Origin: Dirofilaria immitis
Taxonomy: Eukaryota; Nematoda; Chromadorea; Rhabditida; Onchocercidae
Reading direction: 5' to 3'
DNA length: 64,000 nt
NCBI GenBank assembly: GCA_024305405.1
Contig: JAKNDB010000018.1
Span: 310,001-374,000, forward strand
This document shows, in pieces, positions 1 through 11,800 of this stretch. The notes under the pieces are model-generated. The model was not told the origin of the DNA, did not search any database, and saw only the letters and a list, made by a program, of their open reading frames with translations. Numbering within the stretch: the first letter of the stretch is position 1; each line of letters begins with the position of its first letter. Position numbers and translations under genes: made by a program.

Positions 1-224
1 GAGAATAGTCAAATTACGAATCTCATTTTATGTTGTTGAAATATATTGCAAAAGAATTAATCATATCGATTCTTCCTTTCCTTACTTCATCGTACTTTAG
101 AAATTTAATGATAAATGAATCCAGGATAAATGAGTTTCATAAATGAATTTCAGAATTCAGCATTTTATAAATTAAATTTGCTGATCTCCTATCTTACAAT
201 TTCACAAAATCTGAAGCAACTTAC

Positions 225-2267
225 GACTTCAGAAAGTCCGAAGCATAAGTTATGTGGTTTGATATCTCGATGAATATAACCGATTTGATGCATATCACGC
301 AATCCTGCTATTCCCTGTAGCGAATAAAAAAATTATTTATAAATATATATATTTTAAAAATTATCACAATAAATAATATCATTTCAATTTGATAATAATT
401 AAATATAATAAAATTGATAATAGCAAATTTTAATAATAATTAAAGTAATCATCCGATAATAATAATAATTAAATACTTAAAACAGTCCAATAATAACCAA
501 AATAATCTTCCAATAATAATTAAATAATCAAAATAGTCTTCCGATAATAATTAAATACTTGAAATAGTCCAATAGTAATCAAAACAATATTTCGATAATA
601 ATAATAATTAAGTACTTAAAACAACTCATAATCAAAATAATCTTCCAATAATAATTAAATACTTAAAATAGTCCAACAATAATTAAATTAATGAGGAATG
701 ATCAAATTTTCATATTGCAATTTAAAATAATAATAAATAGAAAAATAAATTATAAGAATATTTAGCGACTTCGCAAAAAAATCGCGAATATTTCGCAATC
801 TCAATAGCAGTCATATCACATAATGAAAAGGTAGGAATGGCTGAATAAGCTCAAAAAATATTGTTGAATATATTTCAACGGAAATTTTAGATTAGTTTTT
901 GCATTTTGGCTAGCTAGGTAAATTTTTTGTAATTAATTTATTACTCTTCATATCAGCAATATCTTACATTATTATAGATAAGTAAAAGTTTGTAAACAAT
1001 TTATTATCCTTTATCTTGCATTATCTCTTATCATTTATTGATTAATTAATGAAACAGGTATATATTATTATGCCAAGTAAAAGTTTGTAAACAATTTATT
1101 ATCCTTTATCTTGCATTATCTTTTATCATTTATTGATTAATTAATGAAACAGGCATATATTTAATTTGAAAATTTTTCGTAGCAAATTGTAGGAACGACA
1201 GCTCATGAATCGGAATGGAAATATATTAGTGGATCATTTTTAATCTTATTCATGTAAATATGTTTGATATACGTAAAAGGTTAACGTATACTTAACCTGT
1301 ATAACTATACGAGCCATAGTTGGACGTGAAAAACGTTTGAATGGACTTTGCTTTCTAATATCATTTATATTCTGTGATAACAATTGCATAATTATATAAT
1401 TAACTTTACTTGTGGAACCACTTCCCAAAGAAGTGGAACATGTGCTCGTCCTTGTAATCGTAACAATACCTATCAAATGGAATAAATACTTGTAAAAGAT
1501 AATTAAAAGAGTGATAAATATAATATCATTATCATCATCATTAATCATTAATATTATCATTATCATCATCATTAATCATTAACTTAAATACTCAAAAAAC
1601 AAGAAAAAATTCAATAATTTAAAATTATTAGAAATATTTCTTTATAAAAAAAGTGCTAACTTTTTGTTCCAAAATCATTCGCTTAGCTATTTTGCCTTTT
1701 CGCATTTTTAATTCTGTTTTTATGGCTACACCTTTCAATTCTTCCTCACGACTATCTTTAGCAAAAAAATTTGCCCATATCCGCCATGGCCTATTAGTCC
1801 CTGCAAATAACAATTTAATAATTATATAAACATTACTTATATTTTGTTGAATTTTATTCCATCATATCATCATCCTTTTGTCATTCGATGTTGATGCATC
1901 GACAAATATCGGATATGAAAATCATCTTTTTCATCAGCTAAATTACTCGTTCAATTACAAATAGATTGAACTATGAGAAAATAATGATAAAATTGCATTC
2001 AAGATTTTTACTCGGAAAACATCGTTAGAATCAAGTATCAATATCCAATTTATATTATCGTTGAAATGACGTCTCAATTGAAAATTAAAAAATTCTAGCA
2101 AAAACCTCGATTGGATTTAAATTTATCAAAATAAAAACTTATTTAAACTTTTTCTACATATAAGATATACACTTATAATCCATCGTTCTGCGACAATATC
2201 ACCAATTCGAAATAATGGTACCGCTGTAATTCGTTTCTTTAATTTCGGATAAAGACGCACAAGATTC
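225..2267 (-). CDS. Casein kinase 1 / TTBK-like protein kinase, N-terminal part
   Basis: Four exons in minus-strand order: 2267-2171, 1800-1661, 1450-1297, 314-225. Seen: an ERW motif before the glycine loop (GHGGYGQIF, exon 2), the VAIK lysine (exon 2), a hinge segment NYIIMQLL (exon 3) and the catalytic loop HRDIKPHN (exon 4). The order and the HRDxKPxN form fit the CK1 group, which is greatly expanded in nematodes and often active in the male germ line (family knowledge). Exon 2 changes frame inside an A7 run on the plus strand (1763-1769, one base short), and exon 3 changes frame near 1437-1439 (one base extra). Exon 3 also has a weak acceptor and the segment between lysine and hinge is short, so a decaying copy remains possible. 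The first exon's true start codon was not found. The activation loop and C-lobe lie beyond the left edge. Confidence 0.75.
410..690. repeat. Degenerate AT-rich minisatellite in CK1-like intron
   Basis: About nine imperfect units of roughly 28-30 bases built around AATAATAATTAAATACTT and AGTCCAATAATAA. It lies in the last intron of the kinase gene (315-1296). Unit length drifts, so it is old or interrupted. Confidence 0.7.
981..1161. repeat. Two-copy direct tandem duplication, about 95-base period
   Basis: Two near-identical copies, 981-1066 and 1076-1161, each starting AGTAAAAGTTTGTAAAC and running to GAAACAGG(T/C)ATATAT. It lies in the same intron as the minisatellite at 410-690. The small number of differences suggests a recent duplication. 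Confidence 0.85.
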
Positions 2268-2427
2268 CTAAAGATTTTTATTTCCAATTACTTATATTAT
2301 TATTTATAAGGACTTGCTCATCCCACACATTTATCTGCAAAGGCTTTATTCTATCACTAAAAAGTGGCCAAAAATTATAAGTCTATGAAATTATGTTTTA
2401 CAATTGATAGTCTGCTATTATCACTAA

Positions 2428-2580
2428 ATCGAAGATAACTTCGGCTTCCCGAAATCCTATTCGTTCAAGACGTTTGAAGAGTTTATGATTTCAGAAGAGT
2501 TCAAGAAGAATATATTAAATAGGAAACGGAAAAAGGAAGGAGAAGACCAAATAGACGAAATTTGTCTATTAAAACTTTAA
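2428..2580 (+). CDS. Possible orphan coding exon (weak)
   Basis: An open plus-strand frame of 50 codons ends in TAA at 2578-2580 and is rich in Glu and Lys (for example KRKKEGEDQIDE). Its composition is more protein-like than the surrounding AT-rich DNA. No start ATG and only a weak acceptor (AAG at 2434-2436) are seen. I do not recognise it. It could be a terminal exon, a relic, or chance. Confidence 0.2.
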   Translation: MEDNFGFPKSYSFKTFEEFMISEEFKKNILNRKRKKEGEDQIDEICLLKL

Positions 2581-2603
2581 TATTTCATTGAGAAAAGAAA
2601 ATT

Positions 2604-2720
2604 GCATTTCAATGAGCCATAAATTGAGATCTATAAACTCCACTCCCGAGATATTCGTCAAAAGAGCATTTCAATGAGCCATAAATTGAGATCTATAAAC
2701 TCCACTCCCGAGATATTCGT
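2604..2720. repeat. 55-base direct repeat, two copies, 62-base period
   Basis: Copies at 2604-2658 and 2666-2720 appear identical, beginning GCATTTCAATGAGCC and ending GAGATATTCGT, separated by 7 bases. Identity between the copies points to a recent duplication. No coding role is seen. Confidence 0.9.
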
Positions 2721-3220
2721 TTCTGGTACAACTTGTAAAATTTTCTCATGAACAATTTATTATCTTAAAACATCTATTCAATCAATTAGGTGATATACAA
2801 ACAACGGTATATTTTGCGACATCGACATCTGCGTAGAATCCATTTGCGGAATAATAACATTACTTTTAGCTGTTGACATTAGCCTTTTTCAAATCAACCG
2901 ATCATACTAAAAATGATTGAAACTGCAATTATCGGCGTATTTCTAATTTTCTTTTGACAAAAAAATTTGCATCTGATTAATCAAAAATAAAAATTAATCG
3001 CAAGATTAACAGATTCACATTCTAACTACATTCTCCGACCATTATTTAGCAAATAAACTGATTTAATTTGCAAGTAATTTATCCATCCACCACTGATAAA
3101 GTTCTAATGGAGAATGAATATGTTTAACAGTACTTCAATGATATTTCGATAACTGGAAATTTGAATACGGTAATTTCTGTGGTTTTTGTAATACCTTAGC
3201 AATATATCGTAATTTTCGCA

Positions 3221-3382
3221 ATGTTCATTCATAATTACATAAATTTATCATCTCGGGTTTGCAGTATGCAGCAAGGCATCTTAAAGTGCGGGTTTAAGTC
3301 AGATCTCCCACAAATCGTATCGGTATGCGGGACCAATTCGCTTTGTAATATTTGCAAAGTGAATACAACGGGAATAAGTTAA
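3221..3382 (+). CDS. Possible small Cys-containing ORF, 53 aa (weak)
   Basis: ATG at 3221 to TAA at 3380-3382. The frame lies in a patch with higher GC than its neighbours and has five Cys, including VCGTNSLCNIC, which faintly recalls the VCG(S/T)(D/N) core of Kazal inhibitors, but the rest of the Kazal spacing is missing. An acceptor-like TTTGCAG lies inside it (up to 3263), so it may instead be an exon start. No signal peptide is seen. Function unknown. Confidence 0.2.
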   Translation: MFIHNYINLSSRVCSMQQGILKCGFKSDLPQIVSVCGTNSLCNICKVNTTGIS

Positions 3383-4049
3383 AGGGTCTGGAAGTTCGCG
3401 AGAACTAATCTCAAGTAAGGATGGAAGTTAAGAATGCTGCGAATGAATGAATACAAGTTAAGAATGATAATTGGATAATTAAGAGATAGAGCTCGTAGGA
3501 ACTTGTGTTGTATTATAAGGATTTAGAGATTTTGTGATGTTCCTAGCTTCTTCCAAACTTTTATTCATGGCAACAACGAAGTAAGATAAGCTTAAGAAGT
3601 ATGAAATCTCATTATATCAAATTAGTCTGTATAGAGATACTTTCCAATATATTAGCAAGGCAATCATCGAATTACAATTGATCTTTATCTGATTGATTAA
3701 TATTGATAAATTTCTAATTTAGTATGTGTATATGTGGTACGATTTCATAATTAAATAGTATAGTATCAATAACTGTGAGTTGAAATAAAGAATTTTGTCT
3801 CAATAAACATCTTCCTGAATAAATTAGTTGGTTTATTTCTTTCTTAACTTTGTAAACTTTTCAGGCTGAAAAGAAAAGAGTTATTTTTCGATTTTATTTA
3901 AAATTTCCAAATTTCCGAAAAATTACCTTATAAATTTTAATCTTGACAGTTACTTTTTTCATTTGTAGGTTTTGCTGGATTATTATTATATTTGATAGTT
4001 TAATAATAAACCTTCTTCTTGAATTTTAAGAAAGCGATAGGCATTACAG

Positions 4050-5303
4050 TTACCAAATGATTATGATGCGTTTGAGGAAGATAACATAGAAGCAGCAACG
4101 AATTACGTCGAGCAAGTCCGCATTATAGCAAAATGTAGCAGTCATTAATAACATCAGATAAACAGGTAAACATATTATCTTCGATCTTCTGAGAAGGGAA
4201 GATAATTTTCAAAAGTTCATTTAATTCAGCCAATGTTTCGGATGCAAAAAAATCTTATGCTATTCACTATTTTTTGTTTTAATTCAAATATTTAGCAAAC
4301 TAATAATTATGAGTTAATTATTATAGTCAAAAGCTAATTTTACGAATATTAAAGAAAAAATTTTGTAAGAAAAAATGACAATAAGTGGTAATGAAAATTT
4401 TTGAAATTTAAAACTAAAAAAATGAAAGATATTTTCTCAAAGTTTAGCATTATTTGTATACAATCGAAAAATACATCTCTCTTTTTTTTGCACATTCATT
4501 CACTACTGGATGAAAGGTTTATGCGATATTTGACTATTCCATAGAGATTTAATAATAAAAATATTTTTATTTTAAAAAAGCTTCTTTTTTATATTTCCAA
4601 AATTTAATATTTCTTAAACATATTACATTACCTTTGCATGAATTTTTATAATATTTTTTTACTATTTGATGGCTAACAAAATTTATTTCATATTGACATT
4701 CAAAAAGTACTTTCCGATATATACGGTAGAGAGGGGTTTAAATTTTGTTTTAATGAAGTGTAAAAGTAAATAAATTGATGAACAGAAGTGGAATGGATTC
4801 TGGTAAACAAAAATATTAACAAAATTCATCCAAGATCAGAGAGCAGCTTCACATGGTGCTTCGAATATATCAATCAATACAACGAGTGTACTTATCAACG
4901 AAGAACACACATGAAGCTACTAGCTGTCCTGAATCTTTCTGGTATTTTAAGGAATAAGAAAAAGAAGCATAAAATGAGAATAAAGATATAAGAAGGGATT
5001 TATGATATTGCATTAATATGATAAATAAATGAATAAACAGATTAAAATGTAAACAACTAAAAAAATGCTGAAATAGGAAATACACAACAACGTATACTTC
5101 AACTTTCAGCTATTATTGAATGGAACATAAATAATTTAGCAAAAGTACAGAAAAAGGTCAAAAAGCAATTCCAGATTCCTATGCCACTTACACAAACTCA
5201 GGAACTTGAAATTATTTCACAAATGTTGTTTAGGATTAATAAAAATAATAAATCAAAAGATTTTCGCTGCATATCACCGATAAAGCGTAGAACTTACAGA
5301 TAA
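4050..5303 (+). CDS. Hypothetical gene, three phase-compatible exons, unrecognised product
   Basis: Proposed exons: 4050-4140 (after TTACAG), 4786-4941 (after ATGAACAG, donor GTATTT) and 5110-5303 (after CTTTCAG, stop TAA). Phases fit at both junctions. Together they give about 146 residues without the start: an acidic first part (DYDAFEEDN), a middle with Cys and basic residues (NECTYQRRTHM) and a Lys-rich tail ending KRRTYR. I do not recognise the family. No start codon or signal peptide was found upstream, so at least one 5' exon is missing if the gene is real. The first donor (A|GTCATT) is weak. Support is open frame plus splice logic only. Confidence 0.35.
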
Positions 5304-5668
5304 TATCCGAAAGTAAAAAATTATCAAAATTTTAGATTCTCACTACGCTTTATTCGTACTTCTTCAGGAACTATATTAAAATATCAAAAAACATGCTAGG
5401 TAAAAAACAAATTGTTAATCCGTTAAGCTGCTGATTTTACTTTAGGATTAATTAAAATCAATCACTCAATTTAACCTATCATTATGTATAACGGAATTTA
5501 TAGTCGTGCTTATGAGGAAGGCAAAAATTACTTTAATATTTTTTAGACAGAGATATCAAAATACAATCGTACTTGGTATTCTGCAAATTTTCGTAACAGA
5601 GCTTTTTAAACCAAGCAGCTTCTCTTCGTCACTATGGTTAACAGTATCTATGGGATACTATTATAAAA

Positions 5669-5824
5669 ATGAATTATATCTCGAGCTTATTCTTCATCAT
5701 AGGCTTATATTTTTGCCTTTTTATCAGTTATATAGTAACGCTAATCAATGCAGCAAATCACCAAGGATACATTCCATTAATGGACTACAGCGGACTTCTC
5801 CAGAATAAATTTATTATAACTTAA
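5669..5824 (+). CDS. Small putative secreted or membrane-anchored protein, 51 aa
   Basis: ATG at 5669, TAA at 5822-5824. The N-terminus has a 20-25 residue hydrophobic stretch (LFFIIGLYFCLFISYIVTL) followed by INAANHQGYIPLMDYSG, which looks like a signal peptide plus a short mature chain, or one membrane segment. A longer ORF in another frame (5506-5808) overlaps it but has no protein-like pattern. No Cys framework or KR processing site that would mark a neuropeptide precursor is present. It may be a complete small gene or a first exon whose donor I could not see. Function unknown. Confidence 0.35.
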   Translation: MNYISSLFFIIGLYFCLFISYIVTLINAANHQGYIPLMDYSGLLQNKFIIT

Positions 5825-6937
5825 GTCCCTTATATGTAAGAAATGGCTTTCAATATTATAGATACCGTAACAAATCAAGTCAGTATAATGTGACAGTTAT
5901 ATGGTAACGTACATGTATGCCATAAATATGTGATACTACAGCACTATAAATCTAATTTTGCATAGATTAAATGCAAACCTATCAATCAAAATTCTGCAAA
6001 ATCTACGACATGCAGTTCTCATATTATTCTCAAATTCTTCCCATCACGTTCAAATAAAAAATTCAGTTTTTATCTAGCAAATTAGCATTTGTATACTGAG
6101 AAGATATTAAGACAATACTTGGAAGTTTTACATATTTCATCATCATATTTATCTGTTGGAGTTAAAAATTTTGCATATTTCATCATGAAATTTATCTATT
6201 GAAATTTAGAAATTAGGATAAAAATATAAAATATAAAATCTTATCAGACTTGGAGCAATATCGTTAATCGTCAATTATACAATCAATATTTATCCATCAT
6301 ACTTGCGTAAATATGATAAGAATTCCGCATTAAGCTGATGTTTACAAAAACTATTCTTTCGCAACATTCAAGCAATGATTACAATCTACTGGAACCAATA
6401 TTATATCAATAATAATCAACGACTAATTATCACTTAGAGATCCTACATCAATATCAAACCTTCATTGTCCCCTGTCTTGAATTGAGGACAATAAAGATGT
6501 CTCCAAACCCTGGACCGATCAATCTCATAAGACCGCCTAATCTATCACAACCATCACACAACCAACCCCACCCCACGTAAATATCACTCCAACTTCTCTT
6601 GCTGCCATATCTTATGTGCATGCCATCAGTCATTATGAAAAACTGCTGTCTCAATACCACCGAAAGCTCTTACTATACAAGGTATCTTACTGTAGGGAAT
6701 GTGTGTCAGTAAGATATATGAAGTGTATCTTAGTACAGGTAACACTTTCTTCCATACTATAAATGTTCTATTTTATCTCAGCAAATGATTCTGTCAAATG
6801 ATTATAGGAATATTCCAAACAGTAATCAGGTGAATTTCATTGACTACCGTACTGCTTTTCATAGCAAACGATAAAATATTACAAAAAGAAATGATTAAAT
6901 ATGAGGGATAAGTTTTAATGTTAATTGATGACTCAAA

Positions 6938-7145
6938 TGATGTCAATTGAAAATCCATGATATCAGCTGAAGATCCATGACATCAACTGAAAATCCTTCA
7001 TGATGTCAATTGCATATTCATGATGTCAACTGAAGATTCATGATTTCAATTGCGGATTCATAATGTCAATTGCAGATTTATGATGTCAGTTGAAGATTCA
7101 TGATGTCAATCGCAGATTCATGATGTTAACTGAAGATTTATGATG
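6938..7145. repeat. Minisatellite, about ten imperfect 20-base units
   Basis: Units follow TGATGTCAATTGAAGATTCA with changes at a few fixed places (caatTGc versus caacTGa). Two unit types partly alternate, suggesting growth by dimer duplication. The period is not a multiple of three and stops occur in every frame, so it is not a protein repeat. Confidence 0.9.
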
Positions 7146-7929
7146 AGCATTCATCGCATTTGAGCAACAACTGAATCCAAATAATTTCTTTACGATAATT
7201 TTAAAGTAAATTAATTTAAATATTTATTGAATTATAAATTTAATTAATAAAATATTTTCAGTAATATATTAATGAAAAGAAAAAAGGAATGAACGAGAAT
7301 CGTTGACATAGAAATCTTTCAAAGTGTTTTAGATCGATGAAGCTATATTGGCCAGGTATAGATGGTAATATATGTATAGAGCACACTATTGAATAATGCT
7401 AAAATGAGTGAGGGAGCAGTAGGAGAGTTAGTTAAAATTGACGTATGTCTAACAAGCATCATTGGATGTATAGGCGGATAGATAGGTAAGCAGGTAGGTA
7501 AATAAGATATAAAGAAATCGGTTATACCGATCTCATATATCGACATGTTACAGCGGTTTACACTTTCAGTAAGTCAGTGCTTTGTGCTCATTCGTTTTTA
7601 AATTCTCATATATTATATGTCTAACACATCAATCTGTTGGCTAATATTTAGTATAATATTCTCAACATTATTCTCGACAATATTTATACATACAAATGAT
7701 CGTCTTATCACCTTCTTGTGATAGCATCAATCGCCCAGTAGCAAGTGCATGTAGTGCTAGATTAAATTGTTCTTACCTTGGATAAGGAAAGTTCACATAG
7801 ATGAACGAGATAATGGTCAACATTGATACTACGCTGTTTTATCCATCTTTATTTGGACGACTCGATAGATTGAATTCGATAATCTTGCATCGAACAAGAT
7901 ATCTTAGTTATTGTATATTAGCTTTTATT

Positions 7930-7996
7930 ATATTTATTGCTCTTGGTTATATTAAATATCATATATATTTATTGCTCTAGGTTATATTAAATATCA
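7930..7996. repeat. Short tandem duplication, about 35-base period
   Basis: TTTATTGCTCT(T/A)GGTTAT followed by ATTAAATATCA occurs twice in a row. No coding or regulatory role is evident. Confidence 0.75.
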
Positions 7997-8874
7997 GCAG
8001 CAGATTTTGTTGTTATTTCGCTATTTTCCTATCTTTTATTAAAGTATATATCTGATGTTATATTAATTTCGAGGTTTTAAAAGTTATTATAATTGATGAA
8101 TTAATAAAAGAATCAAAACAATTATATTAATAATCAAAACAATTATATTAATAAACAAAATTTGAGTAAGTAAATACATAAGTAAATAGCAACAACATAA
8201 ATAGATTGTTCCCTGCTTGATTTGTCATATTTCAAAGACACATATGTACAGATGTGAAGGAAACTCCATTCAATGGTAATATGCCCGTAATATATTCAAA
8301 AAAAAACGAAAAATAAAGAGAAACAAGTAAATTTCAATAATATTCAACGAATAACAAATAAAAACTATTTAAGAAAAACAGAATGAATTAAATCAGACAA
8401 GACAGAATGTAAAAAAGTTTCTACGGCACAGTATGAGAGATGGAAAAAACTGATACAATAAGTGATAAAATTATGCAAAGGAATTAAAGTCTGAATAAAA
8501 TTTTAACTGAATACTACAAGCATATCACCTGATATGATTGAACAATACCTAAAGAGTATAAGAAAAATTGAAATAAATAACGATAAATTTAAAAATAATT
8601 AGAAGCATAAACTAATTTCCATGTTCTTAAATATTATGGAGCCGAAAAAATAAATCAACAATAAAAAAGTTATGAATTATACTGGAGTTTCAACAATTAG
8701 CTATCATATAAATGCACATTTAGCAGTTAGTGGGATAAACAATCTTATCTTTTGTTTCTCTATAAAAATGCATTTAATAATGCATTATAGAGTTTTTATC
8801 GTTGGATATATATGCAAACAAAAACATGCAATGTCAGTAAAACTTAAAAAAAGAAAAGAAAGACACTTAACGCA

Positions 8875-11800
8875 TCATAATTGAGACTTCTCAAAACAGA
8901 TATTTATATGCTTTGCACAATCAGCTAATTGCAGAAGACATTGTGACAAACTACAATCCTTGCCTGAAATTTGTATTTGCAACAGCAACCGATAAATGTT
9001 CTTCCAGAGATCCAGCACTTTTGAATTACTGCGTGTTACCAAACACTGCAATAAGTAAAAAATATTGATGAAAAATGCAGCAAAGGAAAAAAATCACGCG
9101 ACTGAAAACAAATAAATCCGCTATACCTGCAGAGTATCTTTGACGATATTCCGGACATACTGTACAAAAAGATTTAATGTTTCGTGATAATTGTTGAGAT
9201 CTAATAAAGAATCATCTTCCTAAAAGAAAATCAATTGAAAATTCATAAATTTTATTACAAACAGCATCGCGAAGAGCTTCGAAATAAAATGCTCCTAAAA
9301 TGATGATATACAACCATATTTATTCAACGATTTTTGCTAAAAGTAGAAAATCCACTTTGTATCTAAAACTTTAATTTCGAGAATTACATTTAAAATGAAG
9401 AAATACTAACAAAAATTCTTTTCTCTCTTCCTCTGGAGCAGAAAGTGAGATTTGAAGGTGCTGCATTAGTGGATGGGTTGCTACGAACAGTGCAGCCAAC
9501 GATCGACGTGAACGTTTGATACGCGCATCAGTACTATCGACACGTGTTTTAAAATCTGAAAATATTAAATAATTGAAAATTGGAAATGTTCACTGCAGAA
9601 ACTTGCAACAAAGAGATTTTTCTTGTAAGGTTGAAAACGCGCGATAAGCTAAATATGGTAAATTATTGCTAAAACATGGAAACTCTGAAGATCAGATAAA
9701 TTTAACGTCTTAATCATAATTTGTTAGAAAAAAATTTTGAAATGAGAGTAAACTGACCTGAAAATTTCGTTCTCTCAAGAGCAGATCTTAAGGCTATCAT
9801 ACATTCTCGAAGACATATTTTTCATGTTTCTTAGATGATTTTGCTTTTGAAGCTACAGTAATTTTTTCTACTACATAATTAAAACAAGTGCTGTAATGTT
9901 CAATTGCCTGTCGTTCATAATCCTTTAGCTTACGAGATAAGCCAATAGTGCCGTGCTGTTGCTATAACATTAGAATGATGAATGATTAATGGTTAAATAT
10001 ATACCATATGAGACTATGGATATGAATAATCGGAACGGAAATATGAATATCTTAAATTATTTTATAAAAATGAAATCAACTTTTCTAATAATAAAAAACC
10101 TAACGTTAATTAGTAATTAGAAAATGGAAATAATTATTTTCGTGCAGGTTTTTCATGCAATTCCATGGTCAGAGAAGCGTTTCAAAAATATGAACGATTA
10201 TCTCTGAATTAGTAAATTAATAGCGTAAATAAGACTTACCGCTGCACGCTGAAATAATTTACCGAACCGAAACATAATTTCAATAATAGAACGATTTGCC
10301 ATAGAATGCATTTTTGGAGAACATTTCAAGGAATCACGAATCAAGGTATAAGCTGACTGAGCACGAGCCAAGAATTCATGTATTTCAATGGTCATCTAAA
10401 AAATAAACAAATGCAAGAATCATAATCTCTGACACATTGCAACGTGGAAAAATGAAAATCTGATCCAAACTTTTCTTGCAATAAATTTGACAAGAAAAAT
10501 TCTGAGAAACCAATTTCCATGTTTATTCATTTTCTTATTCACGAATACATACATATAGCTTTCATTAAAATCAACTTTTAATGTTTTTTCTCCAATTAAT
10601 TGCGTTTTAAAATAACTAAGTTACCTTTTCGGGATGGCTTCCCATCATTACCGGTTGCACATTGTCTTGTAATCTTATTGCATAGGTAAGGTAAATACCG
10701 GCCAAATCCTTACTGATACTTTCAAATAATGGAAACTGGGTACCTTGAAAATCCGCAATAGTGGTCAATGCTCGCTGATAGTACTCGATTGTCTGAAGAT
10801 TAAAATGACAAAAGAAATGACTGAACAACTTAAAAGTGAATAGTACAGAAGAAAATATATTTACCTCATAATTTTATAAATTTAACAGAGGTATCAAGTT
10901 CTTCTACCTATCCCATTACAATTCATATATTGTAAGAATAAACTATTAACCTCCAAAACGTAGCTCTTTTCTTTCTCCGGATCATATGGTAAATTGAAAT
11001 CAGTAAAATACATTTGGCAATGTAATTGTAAACGGTATAGCTGGCCAATATTTGATAGCAAAAATGCTTCGTTAATACGATCACCTACCGAAGCAAATAA
11101 TGAAATGCCCTAGAATTTTTTTGAGCGTTACATCAAAAACTGCAAATAAAAAGTTTTCACATCCATCATCATCTCTTGAAGTAATGATTTCAAAAATGAT
11201 TCTCACACAACAATTTATAAAATGAAATAAATTGAAGAATCAGTAAGTTTTTGATTTGATTCATAAAAAGAATAAGGAACTAAAAAGTCGCCAACAACAA
11301 CTTCACATTTTCAAACATTTTGTATTGACATGAAATCAACACGACTACTTAAGTCAACGGAAAATCATTTTGACTCCAATCCATTTTGACTTGAAATTTG
11401 ATAGGATGAATATATAATTTTTACATGCATACCTGCAAAGCAGTTCTTTCCCCGCTTTTACAGTTCTGTCAACCATTTCTTCCGGTTCCATAATACTTGA
11501 TGTTGTACATGAAATATCATTCGCAGTATTCAGCGCATCAACATCCATTGCTATATATTGCCGCATTGTTTCTGCAAATAAGAATAACGGTCTTTGCTCA
11601 TTTACGGTTAGTTCAAACAAGAAAAAAAACCGAGTTCCCTTGCTTTTTAGCAGTTTGCAATGAAAAGTTCTTTTTATAAAGATACGTGAAGAATGTTAAT
11701 TGGAGTAGGGAATAAATAAACAAGAGATAAGTAAACAAGAAGAAATATCCACCTTTATCAGTAAACAGTTTTGTTCCTTTTGTGCTGCACGTTGCACGAA

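Larger units (their letters stand above)
2268..4049. other. Gene-poor region left of the 4-5 kb hypothetical gene
   Basis: Apart from the two weak ORFs and the 55-base repeat listed here, I see only AT-rich sequence with frequent stops in all frames. It must hold the 5' end and promoter of the CK1-like gene, but no recognisable core element stands out. Confidence 0.5.
5825..8874. other. Long intergenic stretch
   Basis: Mostly AT-rich with no supported gene. A Pro-rich plus-strand open frame just after 6390 is too weak to call. The stretch holds the 20-base minisatellite at 6938-7145 and a short tandem duplication near 7930. The part from about 8880 downward is the 3' side of the EDRF1 gene. 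Confidence 0.5.

Noticed and set aside
5506..5808. 100-codon plus-strand frame
   Set aside because: No protein-like pattern; the overlapping frame with a signal-like leader (5669-5824) is the better candidate.
6391..6580. Pro-rich plus-strand open frame (PNPGPINLIRPPN) ahead of a GTAAAT
   Set aside because: The opposite strand is also open, no start, acceptor or partner exon fits; left uncalled.
6938..7145. Regular 20-base repeats resembling a CRISPR array
   Set aside because: No spacers: units touch each other and drift. The surrounding genome is clearly eukaryotic.
9407..9411. Possible frame break at EDRF1 exon 26 end
   Set aside because: Using donor TTA|GTATTT instead of TT|GTTAGT closes the phase exactly.
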